DNA from: Moraxellaceae bacterium
GTDB taxonomy: Bacteria > Pseudomonadota > Gammaproteobacteria > Pseudomonadales > UBA3067
Length of the DNA: 5,836 nucleotides
Direction of reading: 5' to 3'
Assembly: GCA_002401525.1 (NCBI GenBank)
Contig: NVTH01000053.1
Location: 1-5,836, forward strand
Shown here: piece by piece, positions 5,330 to 5,836 of the stretch
Layout: every line of letters starts with the position of its first letter
How positions within the stretch are numbered: the stretch's first letter is position 1
Position numbers and translations under genes: made by a program
The notes under the pieces: model-generated
Database searches by the model: none
Told to the model about the DNA's origin: nothing
Seen by the model: the letters and a program-made list of their open reading frames with translations, nothing else

Positions 5330-5836
5330 TTAATGGGATATTCGATCAAATTGAATGCTCTGTGATATTTCATTGGCGAACTTTTTTGAACTTAATTGTT
5401 CCAGTAAAACAAATGCCGCTTGGTAACTAACCGGGCCTCCGTTAGAGGTAATTACATTGCCATCGATGACTACATTTTTGTTGAATTGGACGTCGACCTT
5501 AGGATAGGATTTTTGTAGCTCATTTTCACCGCCCACCCAGGTGGTGGCTTTTTTTCCATTCAGAATGCCAGCCTCTGCTAATAATTCAGCACCGGAACAG
5601 TTGCTCGCGACCCATGATGCCGATTGACTTTGAGTTTTAATAAAATCGATTAGCGGTTGATTGTTGATAAGGGGTTTCATGTCATAAGTGCTGGGTACCA
5701 ATAACACGTCTAATTTCACTGTGTCGTAAAGCGTTGTATCCGCAACAATCGTTAGCCCTTCTTCTGAAGTGACGGTTTTATTTTGGGTTGCTGAGACGGT
5801 GACCACGTTATAGTCGGCGAACCATGATTTTTTGGT
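5330..5836 (-). CDS. DJ-1/PfpI family protein (glutamine amidotransferase-like), N-terminus beyond window
   Basis: The frame is open to the window edge, giving 168 residues plus the stop; a GTG at 5806 is internal and not the real start, because SWFADYNVV in front of it matches the family. The class-I amidotransferase-like fold is seen: VVTVSATQ, GLTIVADTTLYD, LDVLLVPST, then a nucleophile elbow ASNCSGAELLAEAGILNGKKATT with the conserved Cys (residue 80 of the visible part), then YPKVDV, VVIDGNVITSNGG and a C-terminal helix around AAFVLLEQL. Many relatives have His in ATTHW, which supports catalysis; here the sequence reads ATTWVGGENEL, so that His is missing. Members range from chaperone-like and glyoxalase enzymes to AraC-type regulator sensor domains, and nothing here selects among them. 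About 20-30 N-terminal residues may be missing. It converges on the esterase gene and ends at its own terminator. Confidence 0.85.
   Translation of the reverse strand, partial: TKKSWFADYNVVTVSATQNKTVTSEEGLTIVADTTLYDTVKLDVLLVPSTYDMKPLINNQPLIDFIKTQSQSASWVASNCSGAELLAEAGILNGKKATTWVGGENELQKSYPKVDVQFNKNVVIDGNVITSNGGPVSYQAAFVLLEQLSSKKFANEISQSIQFDRISH

Noticed and set aside
5149..5373. Minus-strand frame of 74 codons
   Set aside because: It spans the convergent gap, the terminator and the ends of both genes; composition and position show it is a shadow.

Overview
The window looks like a mosaic accessory segment from a moderately AT-rich Gram-negative bacterium, most likely a gammaproteobacterium. 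The evidence is an OmpW-family outer-membrane porin, a lipobox lipoprotein, Shine-Dalgarno-led genes, a CRP-like operator and DNA scars of an IS5-type element. No marker gene allows a species call.

Left part (1-1252): the first 80 or so bases encode an internal piece of an IS5-family transposase, broken off abruptly. It is followed by a two-gene module: a 183-codon frame with a glycine-rich membrane-inserting C-terminus, overlapped by a gene for a 61-residue protein with two membrane helices. I read this as a decapitated polymorphic-toxin C-terminus with a candidate membrane immunity protein; this is inference from architecture. On the minus strand just beyond lies the C-terminal remnant of a major facilitator transporter, then a short non-coding scar. 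This part is a graveyard of fragments and probably a rearrangement hot spot.

Centre (1253-3717): an intact OmpW-like porin gene on the minus strand and a membrane-anchored endonuclease/exonuclease/phosphatase (EEP) family gene on the plus strand are divergent. The 632-base AT-rich space between them carries a good CRP-like site, an overlapping perfect 15-base palindrome, and a 9-base direct repeat with 10-base period inside an inverted repeat. The EEP gene begins at TTG, decided by a strong Shine-Dalgarno, and ends in a three-copy 12-base tandem repeat. A rho-independent terminator follows it.

Right part (3803-5836): about 540 gene-free bases end in a second, well-formed rho-independent terminator with no gene in front of it, 54 bases before a lipoprotein gene. 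That gene encodes a SASA/CE6-type carbohydrate acetylesterase with an Asp at lipoprotein position +2. Facing it on the minus strand is a DJ-1/PfpI-family gene, cut by the window edge, with its own terminator in the gap between the two genes.

The intact genes appear to be single-gene transcription units, each with its own signals, and do not form one pathway. The loci most likely to hold something undescribed are the orphan toxin/immunity-like pair and the leader or small RNA implied by the lone terminator.
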